From: Fonsecaea monophora
Lineage: Eukaryota > Ascomycota > Eurotiomycetes > Chaetothyriales > Herpotrichiellaceae
Reading direction: 5' to 3'
DNA length: 64,000 bases
Assembly (NCBI RefSeq): GCF_001642475.1
Contig: NW_019173995.1
Location: 62,001-126,000, forward strand
Shown: piece by piece, positions 52,904-64,000 of the stretch
How positions within the stretch are numbered: the stretch's first letter is position 1
Layout: every line of letters starts with the position of its first letter
Program-made: the position numbers and the translations under genes
The notes under the pieces: generated by a model
Seen by the model: only the letters and a program-made list of their open reading frames with translations
Told to the model about the DNA's origin: nothing
Databases searched by the model: none

Positions 52904-54695
52904 ATGGCGACCATTCCTAGTAAGTTGTCCTGGGAATGTCCCGTAAACAAACCGCGGTTACTAACATCTCTCAGTTGTCATCAAGCACCAGGGCAAAAAG
53001 TACGATGTCGAGCTGGACCCCTCATCAAACGGGGAGATGCTCAAGCTCCAACTCTTCTCTCTCACCGGCGTCGAACCTGAGCGACAGTCGGTCCTGATCA
53101 AAGGCGGAAAGCTAAAAGACGATACTGAGCTATCCAAGCTCAATGCGAAACCCGGCCAGATCTTCACCATGCTCGGTACCGCGTCTGGCGAGAGCAGTGC
53201 AGTCAACGCACCCGCTGAGAAACCGAAATTCGTTGAGGATATGACCGAGGCTGAAGCCGCCGCTCAAGAAGGTGCTATTCCAGCTGGCCTTCAGAATCTC
53301 GGCAACACGTGTTATCTGAACTCCACTCTGCAAGTTCTTCGGAGCATACCTGAAATGCAAGACTCCTTGCAGATATATAAAGCCGATAGGGCCACAGGCG
53401 TGAGCCTACAAGATCTGAGCCGTCTCGGCCTTAGTGGTATCAGCTCAAACAACGACCTGACTGCGCAACTCCGAGATCTCTACAAACAAATGTCCAAGAC
53501 GCAAGAAGGACTTCCGCCCTTGGCATTTCTAAACACTCTGCGTAATGTCTATCCTCAGTTTGCCCAGAAAGCAAAGAACGGGCAAGGATTCGCCCAGCAA
53601 GATGCCGAGGAGGCATGGTCACAGATAATTCACCAGTTGAGACAAAAGCTCAAGATCACGGATAAAAGCACCCAAGAACAAAAAGATATCGCATTCATTG
53701 ATCGATACATGGCCGGTTCATTCCACTCCTCACTCGCACCGCCTCCAGAAGTTGGAGACAGCGAGCCAGTTGTCGAGTCAGACGACCCCTTCCTGAAATT
53801 GGACTGCCATATTGACCAGTCAATCAATCATTTACGAGACGGTATCCTGGCGGCTTTGACCGAAGACATCGAGAAGCACTCGCCGACACTGGATCGAGAT
53901 GCCAAATACATCAAGACCTCTCGCATATCCCGGCTTCCCCAGTACCTGACCGTACACTTTGTTCGATTCTTCTGGCGGAGAGACATACAGAAGAAAACCA
54001 AGATCATGCGGAAAGTCACTTTTCCCGAAGAACTCGACATCGTCGAATTTTGCACAGATGATCTGAAGAAGCGGCTGATCCCTGTTCGTGACAAGGTTCG
54101 AGACATTCGCAAGGATGAGGTGGATGTCGAGAGGGCCAGGAAGCGACAGAAGCTGGCTCACAAGCAGGAGGAAGATAGAAAGCATGATGAAGCGATGAAG
54201 GGTGTAGAGGCTGCTCCTATTGCAAAACTCCGAGAACAAAAGGAGAAAGAGGAAGGCAAGAAAAAGGAGCAAGGTGGCGAAATGGATGTATACAAAACAG
54301 ATGCAGAGTACGAGGCTGAACGAGCTGCATCCATCAAGCAAGCCAAAAAAGAACTTTACGCTCTCATCGATCCGGAGCTTGCAGCAGACGAAGGGTCGAA
54401 CAAATCAGGATTGTACGAGCTCCGAGGCGTCATTACTCACCAAGGCGCAAGCGCCGACAGCGGCCATTACACCAGTTTTGTCAAGAAGCAAGGCAAGCTG
54501 GTAGATGATCCCAAAGCGCCTGGGGGCAAGCGCAGAGAAGAGGATGGCAAATGGTGGTGGTTCAATGACGACAAAGTCAGCGAAGTCGATTCGGACAGGA
54601 TCATGTCTCTCTCTGGTGGCGGCGAGAGCGCTTCTGCACTCATTCTGCTTTACCGAGCCATCGATCTACCCACCTTGGATGAGATTGAAGAGTAG
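52904..54695 (+). CDS. UBP6: Ubiquitin C-terminal hydrolase UBP6 (USP14 family)
   Basis: Exons 52904-52919 (16 nt) and 52975-54695 (intron 55 nt) encode 578 residues. This proteasome-linked deubiquitinase trims ubiquitin from substrates. An N-terminal ubiquitin-like domain (about 5-78, VIKHQGKKYDVELDPS, VLIKGGKLKD) is joined by a linker to the USP domain. The Cys box GLQNLGNTCYLNSTL has C118, and the His box ITHQGASADSGHYTSF has H503. AFLNTLRNVYPQFAQK and DAEEAWSQIIHQL are as in the family. A Lys/Glu-rich insert (about 395-445) lies between finger and palm parts. Length and order match yeast Ubp6 with this insert added. Confidence 0.95.
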
Positions 54696-55097
54696 CTGGG
54701 AAAGTCATGGAAAGCCGCATTTTCTGGTTGCGAGCACCGATGTTGTATTAGCCTAAATCAACAACAGCGCATATTTAGACAATAGACTGCAAGCGCCGAG
54801 AGATAATGGACAACTTTTTCAGGGAATACCCTCCATGACCCAGTAAGCCATCGTTGATACTTTTGAAGTGACACCCGTGACAACCTACCAGAATATATTA
54901 ACATTCCTGACTCACGTGCTTGGAAAACGCCTCTTACCTATTTAGGCTATTTCTTGGCGCCCACCAGTTGGAAACTTCAAATCCATCACCGTGGAACTGC
55001 GCCTTTGCCATCATTCATTCCATCAACGTCTACCCTTCAACCTGCGCTTGAAACCCTACAAACCATCCATCAGCTCTGTTGAAATCGACTCGCAATC
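54696..55097. promoter_or_regulatory. RPS30 upstream region
   Basis: The 402-bp gap holds the UBP6 3' UTR and the RPS30 promoter. No repeat or gene is recognised. Confidence 0.45.
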
Positions 55098-55483
55098 ATG
55101 GGTAAAGTTCACGGATCTCTCGCTCGTGCCGGCAAGGTCAAGTCTCAGACTCCCAAGGTGAGTAGCAATGAGCAACACTTCCTTCGACGCCGCAACGCCC
55201 CTCCGAGTCAAATTTCGTTGTTGCTGCAAGCTGTGCAATTGGCAGCAAATATCAGACTTTGAGACTGACAAAATTTCTGTGCAGGTTGAAAAACAAGAAA
55301 AGAAGAAGACGCCCAAGGGCCGCGCGAAGAAGAGAATCACATACACCAGACGGTTCGTTAACGTGACGATGACTGGTGGCAAGAGAAAGGTATGGATGCT
55401 ATGGACACCGCAATGAGGATCGCCGCCAAAGAATGGGATGCTGATCGTTGATTTCCCAGATGAACCCCAACCCAACATCATAA
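55098..55483 (+). CDS. RPS30: 40S ribosomal protein S30
   Basis: Three exons (55098-55157, 55285-55389, 55460-55483) give 62 residues, the expected fungal length. Introns are 127 nt (GTGAGT...TGCAG) and 70 nt (GTATGG...CCCAG). The product reads GKVHGSLARAGKVKSQTPK, then KVEKQEKKKTPKGRAKKR and YTRRFVNVTMTGGKRKMNP. This basic protein sits on the small ribosomal subunit. In animals it is made as a fusion with a ubiquitin-like protein, but here there is none, as in other fungi. The last exon (8 codons including stop) is supported by the family's typical end. Confidence 0.95.
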
Positions 55484-56398
55484 ACGCCAATCTCCTTACC
55501 CCGTGGTAGTCGACGCAAGCTGCCAGACGATGAAAACGATGACGCTGCCATGTGCAGTGCAGAAGTGATGTGGAAGAGGGTGCTGCAGTCTGCGAGGAAG
55601 CCAAAAACGATGGAGAGGGCAAAATGGGTGGCATATTGTCACCTTCGGAAGTTCTGAATTGCATCACGCGTGGATCAATGCATAGATTCCCTAGAGCCGA
55701 GAGCAAACTAACGCACCGGCTTGAAGATGGGATAGTTGGCCATGGTGCTGATCAACAAGAGGCGTTTTTGATATGGGCTGGTACATATCGACGAATTATC
55801 CAAATTCTTGTCTCGGACTCCATCTCCCTGTTCTCGCTTCCCCTTCGTCTCAAGCCGACACATTTCACTGCATGGGTGTTTACTGTGTTACCGCTTCCTC
55901 GAGCATAAGGTCATTGTGAAAATCCCGCAGAAGAGCATGGTGATTGCATGCCAGGACTGATTACTTACGCTTCACCATGTAACCCGTCACGGTATATCGT
56001 ATTTAGAGAGCATACGATAAACTGTAAATGCTTAGGTATGCTCGAGAACTGCCCCAGGCTTTAAGACGGCCGCATGAGAATCGTAGGTCTCGCGTATTTC
56101 GACGTTGTCGATGGCTCCAGCAATCCTCGTCGCCAAGGACAAATGGGCGCAGATTCGCTGCTGTGCGACAACCACCAAATCTTTTTCCACTTGCCAATAT
56201 ACATAGACCTTTCCCACTGCTCCTTTTCCGAAGTCTGCTTGCTCGCCATAGAATAGTCTGGTCAATCAGCACAACTTCTGATTTTTTTTTCTTTTTCTCG
56301 GTCCTTGCCTCCTCTCTCAGATCTTTGCTCGCGCCTAGCTCCCTCGTGCGGGCGGGCAAGGAACGCCAAAAGCTCCTTCTGCCACGAACCCTCTTCCG
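55484..56398. other. RPS30 3' flank and thioesterase-like upstream region
   Basis: 915 bp without a supported gene. The frame at 55552-55908 is not protein-like. The stretch ends in a CT-rich part near 56280-56345 typical of a promoter/leader. Confidence 0.5.
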
Positions 56399-57445
56399 AT
56401 GCAGGCGCTTCGCCCTGTCCTGCTTCGTCGAGCAACGCGCGCATTTCCCACGAAGGGCATCGCTCGGCCCTCTCGCGCTGGCTGCTGGCTCAGTGGCCGC
56501 CGAGCCCAGCACGACCACCATGGCCCTCACAAAGAGTACTTCCAGACGCCCGGCCAGATGCCCGTCCCGGACTCGACACCCTACACGCCCGGTCAACCTT
56601 ACACACCGCGGATCCAGACGATGACGACGCCCGAGTCGAGGGCTGGGGGCATCTCGCTCTTGACGAGCTTCAGCCGGTCCGTCTTATGGGCGGTCCTCTT
56701 CGCATCCTTGGGCGTCACGGCCGGCACGGCCTTGATCACATGGGAGTACCTCCAGCCGCCCTTCGAGCCCGGGTCGCCTGCCGAACAAGAACTCTACGAC
56801 GAAATCCTCGACGCGATGGAACTCCACCCCTTGGTCGATTCGCTGCGGCAGGCCAATTGGATAGAAGATAATTACTACGCTGCGGCTCACGGTGGCAGTC
56901 TTGGAGGCGGCGGCGGATTCCAGAACAGAGGGTTACACCTCGTGGCCGAGACACTCCAGGGGACGCAAGGTGTGAGCATGAAGACATTCAAGCACCCGAC
57001 TCAGGAATTCACCATCATGGTCTGCTTTCTGGGTTTCGGCGTCGAGGGTTGGCCGGATACAATTCATGGCGGGATGATTCTGACGATGATCGAGGAGGGC
57101 ATTCAACGACAGATCCACAACTTCTACGACAATTATGGGAGTCAGGAACAGCAGAGCATCTCCATTGATTTCAAGAGACCGATGCGGCCTGGTGAAATAT
57201 ACGCCGTGGTCGTCCCTCCCGCCCAGTTGGAACCAGATTCGGAGACAATGAATCTCCAGCTGATGCCCATGGTCGTGAGGATCGAGGCTCCCCCGAGGAT
57301 CACGCCTGAGTTGCTCACCATCGAGTTGCCGTCAATTGATGAATTGCATGCAGTGGCGAATGTCCAGGTCCGACTCGTGCCAAACAAGAATGAAGAGGGG
57401 TCAGCGGAGCTCGAGGGGGGTGCCGCCTCGAAAAACACCGACTGA
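56399..57445 (+). CDS. Mitochondrial hotdog-fold thioesterase-like protein
   Basis: The intronless frame encodes 348 residues. The first ~35 residues are basic with Arg/Ala and no acid (MQALRPVLLRRATRAF), a good mitochondrial presequence. A membrane span follows (SVLWAVLFASLGVTAGTALITW, about 102-123), so the protein may be anchored in the inner membrane. The C-terminal hotdog domain has the GWPDTIHGGMILTMIEE signature, with H223 preceding the HGG helix, and the later IDFKRPMRPGEIY strand. In hotdog thioesterases the Asp/His and the helix dipole act in catalysis, and acyl-CoA is a likely substrate. Fungal relatives are annotated as thioesterase-superfamily proteins with no assigned substrate. 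A Gly-rich loop lies near residues 167-178. Confidence 0.85.
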   Translation: MQALRPVLLRRATRAFPTKGIARPSRAGCWLSGRRAQHDHHGPHKEYFQTPGQMPVPDSTPYTPGQPYTPRIQTMTTPESRAGGISLLTSFSRSVLWAVLFASLGVTAGTALITWEYLQPPFEPGSPAEQELYDEILDAMELHPLVDSLRQANWIEDNYYAAAHGGSLGGGGGFQNRGLHLVAETLQGTQGVSMKTFKHPTQEFTIMVCFLGFGVEGWPDTIHGGMILTMIEEGIQRQIHNFYDNYGSQEQQSISIDFKRPMRPGEIYAVVVPPAQLEPDSETMNLQLMPMVVRIEAPPRITPELLTIELPSIDELHAVANVQVRLVPNKNEEGSAELEGGAASKNTD

Positions 57446-60279
57446 TTACATCGGAATCGAGGCAGCCCATCTCCTGTGTATTGAGGTTGTGGACAGCCAT
57501 CAACTTCACACTTTCGACCAACAACACAAGCGTCACGGCGAAGATTTGACACTAGAACCCCAGGTAAGCGCTTGTTGTCTGCGCATCACGCCGATTGGAC
57601 TCTGGGCTCATGATTTGGAACAGATTTTCCCGATCTTCAAAGTCAGCGAGGTGGCCAGAGCATCTGGAACTACATCGAAAACATCAGGTCGGAGCGCCGG
57701 TCGTTCAGCGATCCGAGACAGCATAAATCTGGGACAACGTTCCTTGTACCGAGTACAGCTGGTTGCGAGTCATGACAGGACCCCCTGCCGAGGACGGCAA
57801 GCGATGTAGAACCCTTCTCATTTCCGTTGATTGCTGTTGGCGACAATTGGCGATGGTGTGAGGGACGATTCGATGCTCTCGACACGTGGTTTGCCCGAAC
57901 TAGCGATCAAGAGGGCAGTCACGCCTCCAGCTGAACTACGGGTTACTTTCGCTCGCTGCGGGTTAACTACTCGGTACAGGTAAGGCTGGTGCCGCCAACG
58001 GACTGTGGGATCGTGCAAAAAGAGCGTGGCAAACGACCGGACTGGTGCCCAGATTAGGTGATCGCATGGGGAGAGTTTCGGATTTCTCCCTAAATGGGTG
58101 AAAAATTGTCGACCTGCATGAGACATACCGAGGCGCGTTCAGAGTCGGTAAATGACGACTGTGACAGTTTGGCGCCCGGGAAATGGTATTTTCACAGTCG
58201 TTTGTGGGTTGAGACAGGTATTCGGTGCTACAGGCACCCGGGATAAGGAAAGATACCCAGAAGCTCGAGATTCATGTTCTCAGAGCGATGTTGTGACGGT
58301 AAATTGAGGTCGAATATGCCTTGTAGTGTCGTTGAGGCATCGAGTCGCGTGCGAATGTATCTTGTGTAAATCATGCCCCTCGAAGTCTTCCCCAGGATGG
58401 GCCTCGGTATCTGGCCGGCTATTCACTGGTAATAGTGGAAGAAGTTGCTTTACCGACTATTGAACCAATTTGGATGTTTGTCCGTGAAGTAGATCGGCGA
58501 CCGACCAGTGCTTGCCACCTCTTGTCACCTCCAGAATCACTTTTGCGGAGAAGTGGACCACTGGCTCTTTTTGGCCCCCGTAGTGTCCCGCTTTCGTGGA
58601 TCCTTTTGAGTTGTCCTCGTCTGCCATACCCCAGTATTCATTCCGCAATGTCGGGGTTGGTGGTGGAGAGTGACCGAGTCGATGCTACCTACAAGCCCCG
58701 AGGACAAAGCAGTGCGTGACGAACACGAATATGCTCGAACCGCTAGATAATAGGACTGGTTTGATTCGATTCGATGGCTGCGAAAAGGGTCACCATTTCC
58801 GAGGCCAGGGGTTGCATGATTCAAGCGTTCAAAGCGCCGCCACCTTCCATCTCTTGTTCTGACACCCCCGCATCCCATTGGCGTTGCGGCGCAAATACCT
58901 GCCTTTGATGCGTCTTGCAGGTCGGCTAGGAGAGCCCGAAAACGAGGATTTGCCTCGTATCACCCTCAATGCCCAGGCAAACGGGTTGTAAACAGGCATC
59001 CCCAGGGCCTTGAGAAAGCCTAAACGGACCACACCGATAGCCGACGGAGGCTCAAAGATCCTGCCGACACTTCAGGGAGAACGTGGACAAGTAGCGAGCC
59101 AAGCGAATCGAGCTTGTCCGGAGTATGAGGTAAACGGTTCGAGATGAGCAAGGCTTGAATTTGTGTGTTTGAGAGATGACAGGGCGCATGCTGGGGGGAC
59201 AAGAGTGACTGGGAAGAAGGAAAGAAGTGCCCTTCCCACCCCTTCCACAGGAGGTTCAACCGCCTGGAGGCTTCCTTGGTGCTCTTTCTCCAAGTTGCGG
59301 TGTCTCTGTTCCTTTTATTTTCTTGCCCTATTCAACTACTTGACCCCTAATTCTCTATCAATTCCCAGTCTCAATTCAGTCACTCAGATTCTTGATCTTA
59401 CTTTTCCCTTTCCTGGTGCGTCTGATTCATCCTGCTTGAAAAAGCACATAAGCTACTGCTAGTCCTGCAGTAATGCTTTGTGACTAACCATCCTCTTCCT
59501 TCTTCTTCCGCCTAAACCCAACCTTGTCTTTTCACGCCCTAAGGATGGCCCATGCGCTGAGTGCATATCACCACCGGCTTTGGCGTCTCCGTTGAGTTAC
59601 AAAGCAAAAGTCAAGTCGAATCAAGGCGACCTACCGAGTACATGGCAACCCACCATCATCCTCGTCGTACAACTGCCAATCCCCACCCCGACACCGCGCC
59701 CCATCGTGTATCCGCCACAGAGACAAGTGAATGAATTCGACTTCTGCCTCTTTTCGCATCGATCCACCCTCCCACTGGCCCACTTCAAGACGCGGAGGAC
59801 AATCCATTTCATGAGCCCTCCACACCCCACTGCTCTTTCCAGTATCGAGATTGGTAACTTCCAGTGCCTCCCCAGTCACCAGCAGATTTTAGTCGACAGG
59901 ACTTTGACCTGACTCAATGCTTCGGCTCCCTCCCCCATGCTCTGGCCACCCACTCTCCGCGGTTCCCGTACGAGTCTCGCCCACTCCAGCCGTCCTCCGA
60001 CCCTCAATCCCCAACCCTCTCGAGATAAGTTGAAATAGGTCGTCGGAGTAGCGCATGAAGAAGCATACAGGGACTGCCGCGGTTGTGTGAACGCACGTTC
60101 CGACTCGATCGTCCTAGTCCATCTTTCGCTCGCGAACTACATCAATCCTTCTCTTTCCCATCTCGTTGTCTGATTTCTGGCTTCCCTTCACCTCCCTGTC
60201 TGGTGTGTCCCAGTGTCGAATCCGCCTTGAACAATCCCTCTTTACCAATCCACTCACCTGCCTGTCTGCGTTGCCCATC
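57446..60279. other. 2.8-kb region upstream of the MFS gene
   Basis: No gene is supported. It includes exact TACCGAGTAC copies at 57747-57756 and 59632-59641. Short frames at 58829-59259 lack a recognisable motif. The final ~150 bases before the MFS start are CT-rich and likely its promoter/leader. Confidence 0.5.
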
Positions 60280-62179
60280 ATGACTGCTCAGGCAGACAGC
60301 TCAAGTGACACCGTGCCTTCTCCTGTCGACAAGGACCCTTCCTCCCATATCGAGCAAATCCACACCAACGAGAGAGTACCAGGCCATCCTGGCTACTACG
60401 AGAAAGACGGTCTGCGGACCTATGGTGACGATGAAGACCATGACCACGAACCACCGGTGAGTGCAAGCCCGTGCCAGTCTTGCGGTGATCATCCCTGTCG
60501 ATACTGACCGGCCCTCCTTTAGATGACCATTTCCAGGGGCCTCAGCTTGGTTGCTATGGCTTTCTTGTGGACTGGCTCCCAAATCCCGGTATACATCCTC
60601 GGTGGTGTGCCACCATATATTTATGCCGATATTGGTGGTGTTGACCGCTGGATCTGGTTCGTCCTGGCTTACCTGCTGGCTTTGGCTGCTATCTGCCCCT
60701 TTGTCGGGTCGATTTCCGATCTCATTGGAAGACGCTGGGTGGCACTGGGAGGCTCCGGGTTGCTTGTCATTGCCATGATTATCTGCGGTACAGCGCACAG
60801 CATGGCGGTGTTTATCAGTAAGCATCAGTTGCCCCCCTCACCTTTATACCAGGAGTCTGACCAGCTCTCCTTTCCTAGTGGGCATGACTTTCTCTGGGAT
60901 CGGAGCCGGCATCTGTGAACTTACCTCCCTTGCTGTCACGTCCGAACTCGCCCCAACACGGAAGCGAGGGAAATATGTCTCCATCCTCGTCTTCACCATT
61001 ATCCCTTTCTGTCCATCCGTCCTCTGGGGCCAGTTGATTGCCGCATACGCTGGCTGGAGATACTGCACCCTTCTCTGCGGACTATGGGCATGTGTCGGCT
61101 TCGTCGGCACCTTGTTCTTCTATTTTCCACCGCCGCGGCCCAACTCACGGGGTCTTTCTAAGAAGGAGGTCATTTCCGAGATAGATTTCATCGGTGGTTT
61201 CCTCTCGATCACGGGTATGATCTTGTTCCTGGCTGGTCTGCAATGGGGCGGCTACCAGTACCCATGGCACTCCGCGCATGTTCTGGCACCTCTGATCATT
61301 GGTGGCTTCTTCCTCCTCATTGCATTCCCCATCTGGGAGATCAAGTTTGCGAAATTCCCAATGTTCCCGTCACGGATGAAACAGGAAGCCAGAATCCTCA
61401 CACTCACTCTGATCATCACCGCTATCTCGGGAGCAAACTTCTTCTCCGTCATCATGTTCTGGCCTACCCAGGCCTTCAATGTCTATGGCCATGATCCGGT
61501 CGGAGTTGGCGTTCGAGGTATTCCCATTGGCTTCAGCATTCTCGCGGGCGCCTGCATCGTGCTATGGCTCCTTTCCGTCTTCCGGGGCCATAATCGCGAG
61601 TTGATGATCATCTCCTCGGTGCTCATGACTGCCGGTTGCGGCGCGCTTGCAGTCGCTACTCGAGATAACCTGCACACTCTCTGGGGTCTTCTGGTTCTGG
61701 CCGGTCTCGGTATCGGCGGTATCGTCGTGCCTGCATCAATCATGACCACGATCATCTGCCCGGACGACATCATCGCCACTGTTGCCGCACTTACCTTGTC
61801 AATCCGTGTGATTGGTGGCTGTATTGGGTACACTGTCTATTACAATGTCTTCCTCAACAAGTTCGTCCCCAACGCCACAAAATATATTGGTGGCACCATG
61901 GCCCTTGAGCTTGGCATAACGAACGTTACATATATTGGCGAAGCCATCGAATATACTGCGGCGAGTCTCCTGCCTCTGCTCAAGACAATTCCTGGAATCG
62001 CTGGTAACGACACCGCTTACGAAATGGTCGTCGTGGCTGGCCAGGTTGCCTATGCCGAATCATATAAGTACGTGTACTTGACGAGTATTGCATTTGGCTC
62101 GATTGCCATCTTGTCCAGCGTCTTTTTGGGGAATATCGACAAGTATATGGACGATCACGTCGCTGTCGTGATGCACTGA
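60280..62179 (+). CDS. MFS transporter, TRI12 (trichothecene efflux pump) type
   Basis: Exons 60280-60456, 60523-60817 and 60879-62179 (introns 66 and 61 nt) give 590 residues. About 14 hydrophobic segments can be counted, as in the 14-span family. The MFS loop signature GSISDLIGRRW lies after span 2, and the second junction restores AVFIMGMTFSGIGAGI. The acidic N-terminus (about 60 residues, HPGYYEKD) is cytosolic. Members include siderophore importers and toxin exporters, so the substrate is open. I see no partner biosynthetic gene or zinc-cluster gene beside it, and it starts far from other genes. Confidence 0.9.
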
Positions 62180-64000
62180 GCTGCGGCAAGCTTTGTCGAG
62201 GAAGGGGAAATGCCCTCGGGAGATCTGTTGTTAGGAGTACTGCAGCAATGGATCTTGGAGAATGGTCGATTACCAGGCACATCTCCGAGGGGAAATTCTA
62301 GTCTGGTCCGTCGAAAGATTACACCGATGGTAGATAGACATAGGCTGGCATAAAATATAAGAGTCTCGTCCATATTGATTCGATTTTTCTGGTATTTGTT
62401 CAGTATTTCCAGGAGCCACATGCTGGGGAAAGCGGAGAATGAGAGGAGGAGGACGAGGAATTTGGACGAAAAGGAGCAGGGAGGATATTTACGACACAAG
62501 AAAAGCTTGGACCAACGTCTAGACCGAGCCCTGCGTCCTGTGTCTTCTTAGAGCATCATCCCCAAGCCGTGTCAAGGACAAGGACAAGGAGGAGAGAGGG
62601 GGAATAGAGGGCCAGAGCAAGCGAAAAGCTCGTATTCCTCCCCCATACTCCATTTCTGAAGCCTTGTCCTCGGAATCTGTTTGGCTCTTTTTGAGGGTCG
62701 TTTCCCCCGCAAAATTTCTGGGCGGTGCCGCTGCCGAGCCGCTTGTGTTCCTGGTTCCCCCTCGGGGTTTCCTCTTCTGGGGGTCATCAGTGGTAAGGAA
62801 CTCGGCGAGTCGGTAAGTACATGTCAATTGTTTGTACCCGAGGGCGGCTTTTGACTGTGGCGGTGGGATTTTATGGGCGGGGTGGGAGAGATCGGAAGGG
62901 GGGAGGAGGGATGTCGAAAGGTTGGAATCCGGTGCGAGATTCAGGTGAGAGGGGGAGGGAGGTGGCGGTCGTGATGATGGTTGTGATGGGTATATGTATT
63001 CTGGTCTGTGCCGTGTACGCTGTGTTCTGTAGCTTCGAGGATGTAGTCGAGAGGTAGATAGACCAGCGGTATAGACAGACCCAAGGTACGAGGTACTGCA
63101 TGCGCATATATACATACACCACGCGTATTCGAATCCACCTTTGACGGGCGTGTGCCTCGGGGACTCGGGTTAATTCATCTGGATCGGAACAAGACAACCG
63201 GCATTGAGAGTGGTTTGATGATTACGCTCTTGTACAAACCTGGACGGCTCCACGTTTACAAAGTAGCATAGGGTTTCCTCTCGACTCCTCGATTCTGGAT
63301 CCTGTATGAGTGTTGTCGGTACTCGCTCTCTCTCTTCCCGTCAGTACGCGGTCGAGATACATATGTAGGTCTGGATCCGGTCGTGTCGCTTAGTTGGTTG
63401 GTTGGCTGGCTGCCTGGCGTGGCAGCGCTGGCCAGATTTCCCGATGCGGGTGCATCTTGCGAGCCAAAAAGGCTCCAAAGCCATGGCGGGTTGATCGATT
63501 GGTTCCGTCAGTGTCGGTAGAGAAGACCTAGACGCACATGGATCTCATGTCCTCGGTTGGGTAGATGGCGAAATGGGACTTGGGCGGAGGGGGTAGGCGA
63601 AACCGGGAGGACGTATTCGTATACTTCGTTGACGATAGTAAATCCGCGAGCGGGACATGACGGGCTGATAAAAGGGCTCGTCCATTCTGGTTTTCCTGCT
63701 GCTGTTCAGACCCGGCTCGGGGTGTCTTGGTCGTTTGAGAGTTTTGTCCCCCCAAATCTCCGGTTCTCTCTGCTTGTGTATCAAAACTTTGATCTCAAGA
63801 GTTGAGTTGAGAACCCCGCGAGAGAATGAACGCGCATGCAAAGGGGGATTTGAAATCGGTCTTCGCTTGTAACTTGGCCGATGGCTCGGGAAAGAAATGA
63901 CTGGGGGCCCAGCGTAGATGGAGCCAAAACGGCAGAAATAACGAATAACCAAATGATCCTTCACATGCCTCGGTTGTGGTCCGTTCGTCCTTTGTCGCGT
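62180..64000. other. Non-coding region after the MFS gene
   Basis: About 1.8 kb with no gene I can support. Frames at 62519-63964 are low in protein character, and their stretches (PSSRPPPPSPSH) come from simple CT-rich sequence. The region may include the 3' UTR of the MFS gene and the upstream side of a gene beyond the window. Confidence 0.5.

Noticed and set aside
55552..55908. 118-codon frame after RPS30
   Set aside because: No family feature. It lies in the RPS30 3' flank.
58829..59259. Short minus-strand frames upstream of the MFS gene
   Set aside because: No motif, and different frames overlap without splice logic.
63545..63964. 139-codon minus-strand frame near the right edge
   Set aside because: Composition is not protein-like, with no motif or credible start.

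Overview
The window is nuclear DNA from a filamentous ascomycete (Pezizomycotina). The genes are split by short GT-AG introns, mostly 48-130 nt, often with a recognisable CTAAC/CTGAC branch site. The families are typical of such fungi: an RTA1-like membrane protein, a TRI12-type MFS transporter, a Zn2Cys6 regulator, a fungal arylsulfotransferase-like protein and a secreted S33 peptidase. Eurotiomycetes (perhaps Chaetothyriales) would fit, but that is an impression from protein style and not something proven here. I see no ribosomal RNA, tRNA, CRISPR, intact transposon or viral gene.

Layout. 1-2848 holds no gene, only simple repeats. 2849-18180 carries a multi-pass membrane protein (-), a small basic protein (+), a Pop8-like RNase P/MRP subunit (-), a NUDIX hydrolase (+), cysteinyl-tRNA synthetase (-), an arylsulfotransferase-like membrane protein (-), an RTA1-like protein (-) and TRM61 (-). 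18956-31538 carries a secreted S33 peptidase (-), DNA polymerase eta (+), isovaleryl-CoA dehydrogenase (-), an unrecognised three-exon small protein (-) assembled here by hand, a HAD phosphatase (+), TYW3 (+) and a SAM methyltransferase (-). 32190-34789 is an eight-exon DUF2461-type gene. 34790-47303 is gene-poor and contains only a short Zn2Cys6 regulator (42219-43689). It is flanked by 7.4 kb of upstream and 3.6 kb of downstream non-coding DNA. 47304-57445 carries a large RRM protein (-), ARPC4 (-), UBP6 (+), ribosomal protein S30 (+) and a mitochondrial thioesterase-like protein (+). 57446-64000 holds the MFS transporter (+) between two long non-coding flanks.

How the genes relate. Most are independent housekeeping genes. 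There is no biosynthetic cluster. Four tRNA-biology genes (POP8-like, CysRS, TRM61, TYW3) fall within 25 kb, and ARPC4/UBP6 share a 440-bp divergent promoter. Three genes had to be assembled from exons too short to show as long reading frames: ARPC4 (coding exons of 3, 327, 126, 45 and 9 nt), RPS30 (60, 105 and 24 nt) and the 146-residue protein at 25581-26135. Multi-exon models are read by eye from splice signals and reading-frame continuity and have no transcript support.

Best candidates for something new: the unrecognised CxxC-containing small protein, the extreme exon structure of ARPC4, a dispersed intergenic TACCGAGTAC motif, and the very long non-coding domain around the Zn2Cys6 gene. 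I did not find a convincing new multi-gene system.
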